From: Cyanobacteriota bacterium
GTDB lineage: Bacteria; Cyanobacteriota; Cyanobacteriia; PCC-6307; Cyanobiaceae
Direction of reading: 5' to 3'
Length of the DNA: 15,864 nucleotides
Assembly: GCA_947463165.1 (NCBI GenBank)
Contig: CANHSW010000016.1
Span: 1-15,864 of the forward strand
The notes under the pieces: generated by a model
Databases searched by the model: none
Told to the model about the DNA's origin: nothing
What the model saw: only the letters and a program-made list of their open reading frames with translations
Part shown: positions 14,320-15,864 of the stretch, one piece after another
How the letters are laid out: every line of letters begins with the position of its first letter
How positions within the stretch are numbered: position 1 is the first letter of the stretch
Made by a program: the position numbers and the translations under genes

Positions 14320-14571
14320 ATGGCCAAGAGCCGGGAACGGCAAAAGCTGTGGGCGGAAAGAGCCATGGGCGGCTAGGAGCCACCTGCGGCTACGAGCCAG
14401 CTGCGGCTACGAGCCATAAAGGCTACGAACCAGCTGCGCCAGCGAGCTATTGAATGGCAAAGAGCCACCTGCGACAGCGAGCAATCTGCAGCTACGAGAC
14501 CTCTGCGGCTACTACCCATCAGCGGCAAGAGCCATCTGCGGCTAGGAGAACTCTGCGGCTAGGAGCCAAGG
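14320..14571. repeat. degenerate 17-bp intergenic tandem array
   Basis: A run of about 13 clear units, and perhaps 15, follows the consensus GCGGCTACGAGCCANCT. Clear unit starts are 14353, 14369, 14386, 14403, 14420, 14436, 14454, 14471, 14488, 14505, 14522, 14538 and 14555; two weaker units lie near 14320 and 14337. Spacing is mostly 17 bp with a few of 16 or 18. Because the unit is not a multiple of three and the copies drift by single-base indels, it is not a coding repeat. Units are directly adjacent with no unique spacers, which rules out a CRISPR array. It ends 76 bp before the DUF697 gene start. Confidence 0.88.
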
Positions 14572-14647
14572 GCTTGTCAGGCTTTGCGTGCGTTTTGGGG
14601 GCCCGTGCGCTAGAGATGCCACCGTCAAGACTATTTGCAGGTTTGTG

Positions 14648-15864
14648 GTGAGCGCTCCGGAACCCCTCACAACCGCCGCATTGGTCTCCACTTCCCTGGT
14701 CTCCCCCGCCCCGGCCTCCCCTGGCCTGGTTTCCGCCGCAGTTGTCTCTCCCGCGGTGAACTCGCTTCTGCGGCGTTGGTGGCCGGTGGCGGCGGTGGCT
14801 GGAGCCGGTTTGCTGGTGGGCGACGGTTTGATCCACCTGGGGGGGGTGATCGGCGGCGGCACCTCCTTCAGTTTGGCGGCGGCGGCGGCCCTGGGCCTGT
14901 GGCTGGCCAGGCCGCGCCAAAAATTTGGCCTGGTCGACACCGACCTGCAGGGCTGGCAAAAGCGACTCGACGGCCTGTTGGAGCAATTTCAGGCCCTTGA
15001 TGCAGAAGATCCAGCCCGGTTGGCCCATTTAGAACACCTGCGCCAGCAGCTGCAGCGCAGCGATCCCCAGCTGGCCCTGGTGGGAATGCAGCCGCCACCA
15101 CTGGCGATGCAGCCGGTGTTTAGCGAAGCCCTGCGGGGGCGGTGCGGCTTCACACTGCACTGGTCTGAGGCGTTGCCGCGCTGGAGTGAGCAGTGGCGCT
15201 GGCCGGAGCGATTCACCAGCTGTGAGCTGCTGATTCATCACCTACAGATGCCCCTTTCGGCCGCTGAACTGCGCTGGATAGAAGCCCTGCCCAAGGGCCA
15301 GCCCCTATGGCTTTTGGTGGAAGCCGATGTTGCCGATCCAAACCAGGTGCGGCTCGAATTATCTAGCCAATTGCCAGAAATAAACAGCGATCAGCTGCTG
15401 CTCTGGAATGGCCAGGTGGAAGCGGTGGCCGCCTGCCTGGAGCCGTTAAATCGCCTGCTGCATCAGCAGGCGCCCAAACTGCGACAGGACACCCGGTTGC
15501 GCCAACTGCGCGATCTGCACGGCCGCTGGCAAGCCGACCTGGAGTTGCTGCGCCGCGAACGCTTTGAGGCCCTGCAGCAGCGCACCCAGTGGTTGGTGGC
15601 GGCTGGGGTATTCGCCACCCCCATCCCCAGCCTCGATCTGTTGGTGCTGGCGGTGGCCAATGGCCTGATGCTCCAAGAGATGGCCCGGCTATGGCAGTGC
15701 GGCTGGACCATGGCACAGCTGAGGGCCGCCGCCGCCGAACTGGCCCGCGCCTGCCTGGCCCTGGGGGTGGTGGAGTGGAGCAGCCAAACCCTGGCCGGCC
15801 TGCTCAAGTGGCACGGTGCCACCTGGCTGGTGGGCGGAGCGATGCAGGCCCTCAGCGCCGCCTA
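14648..15864 (+). CDS. DUF697 (YcjF-type) membrane protein, 3' end outside window
   Basis: The frame runs from GTG 14648 (GTG 14645 is possible) to the window edge, giving 405 residues with the stop beyond. Residues 46-86 form two hydrophobic segments, probably a membrane hairpin. Residues 98-138 are charged and helical, probably coiled. Residues 141-272 are laid out like a small GTPase but without its motifs: LALVGMQPPPLA stands where a P-loop GxxxxGK(S/T) would be, and LLVEADVAD where NKxD would be. From about 285 comes the DUF697 domain (LRDLHGRWQADLE, RTQWLVAAGVFATPIPSLDLLVLAVANGLMLQEMA, GVVEWS, WLVGGAMQALSAA). GCAGG lies about 6 bases before the start. Related cyanobacterial proteins often pair a GTPase with DUF697; the function is unknown. 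Confidence 0.85.
   Translation, partial: MSAPEPLTTAALVSTSLVSPAPASPGLVSAAVVSPAVNSLLRRWWPVAAVAGAGLLVGDGLIHLGGVIGGGTSFSLAAAAALGLWLARPRQKFGLVDTDLQGWQKRLDGLLEQFQALDAEDPARLAHLEHLRQQLQRSDPQLALVGMQPPPLAMQPVFSEALRGRCGFTLHWSEALPRWSEQWRWPERFTSCELLIHHLQMPLSAAELRWIEALPKGQPLWLLVEADVADPNQVRLELSSQLPEINSDQLLLWNGQVEAVAACLEPLNRLLHQQAPKLRQDTRLRQLRDLHGRWQADLELLRRERFEALQQRTQWLVAAGVFATPIPSLDLLVLAVANGLMLQEMARLWQCGWTMAQLRAAAAELARACLALGVVEWSSQTLAGLLKWHGATWLVGGAMQALSAA

Noticed and set aside
14353..14571. CRISPR array
   Set aside because: The repeats abut with no spacers, are only 17 bp long and are degenerate; no cas gene is nearby.
14454..14651. 65-residue open frame in the gap before the DUF697 gene
   Set aside because: It begins within the 17-bp array, reads through its drifting units, and resembles no known protein.

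Overview
The window looks like an ordinary chromosomal segment of a picocyanobacterium (Synechococcus/Cyanobium type). Three things support this. It carries NdhD (NAD(P)H-quinone oxidoreductase chain 4). It carries several protein families I know mainly from cyanobacteria: a DUF2605 protein beside a TM2-domain protein, and a DUF697 protein beside a trpS cluster. The gene order thrS-glk-thrB-ndhD is one I associate with this group. I saw no HIP1 octamer, tRNA, rRNA, CRISPR array, transposase or prophage module.

Layout. Positions 1-1409 (+) hold the end of an alpha/beta hydrolase gene and rlmH. Facing them on the minus strand, read right to left, come thrS, glk, thrB, ndhD and prlC (9580 down to 1610). 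The gaps thrS-glk (37 bp) and glk-thrB (27 bp) suggest one transcript. ndhD and prlC follow after 158 and 198 bp and may have their own signals. A divergent pair, DUF2605 and TM2 (9629-10477, +), starts 48 bp from thrS. It converges on a secreted lambda-endolysin-like (GH104) murein hydrolase gene (10535-11476, -). Next, on the minus strand, is a three-gene cluster that ends in trpS and a hairpin terminator (14024 down to 11715). A 600-bp gap with a degenerate 17-bp tandem array separates it from a divergent DUF697 membrane-protein gene that runs off the right edge.

How the genes fit together. Most are housekeeping: two aminoacyl-tRNA synthetases, a threonine-pathway kinase, glucose phosphorylation, ribosomal RNA modification, a photosynthetic/respiratory complex subunit and a peptidase. 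I did not find a novel defence or mobile system. The most unusual feature is how many unrelated short tandem repeats occur: an approximately 30-bp repeat making a pentapeptide-like insertion in PrlC, an 18-bp repeat forming the tail of the GH104 enzyme, a 21-bp repeat in the N-terminus of the gene upstream of trpS, and the intergenic 17-bp array. Two other points deserve attention: a DUF697 protein with what looks like a decayed GTPase domain, and a drop in G+C to the left of about 5.6 kb.
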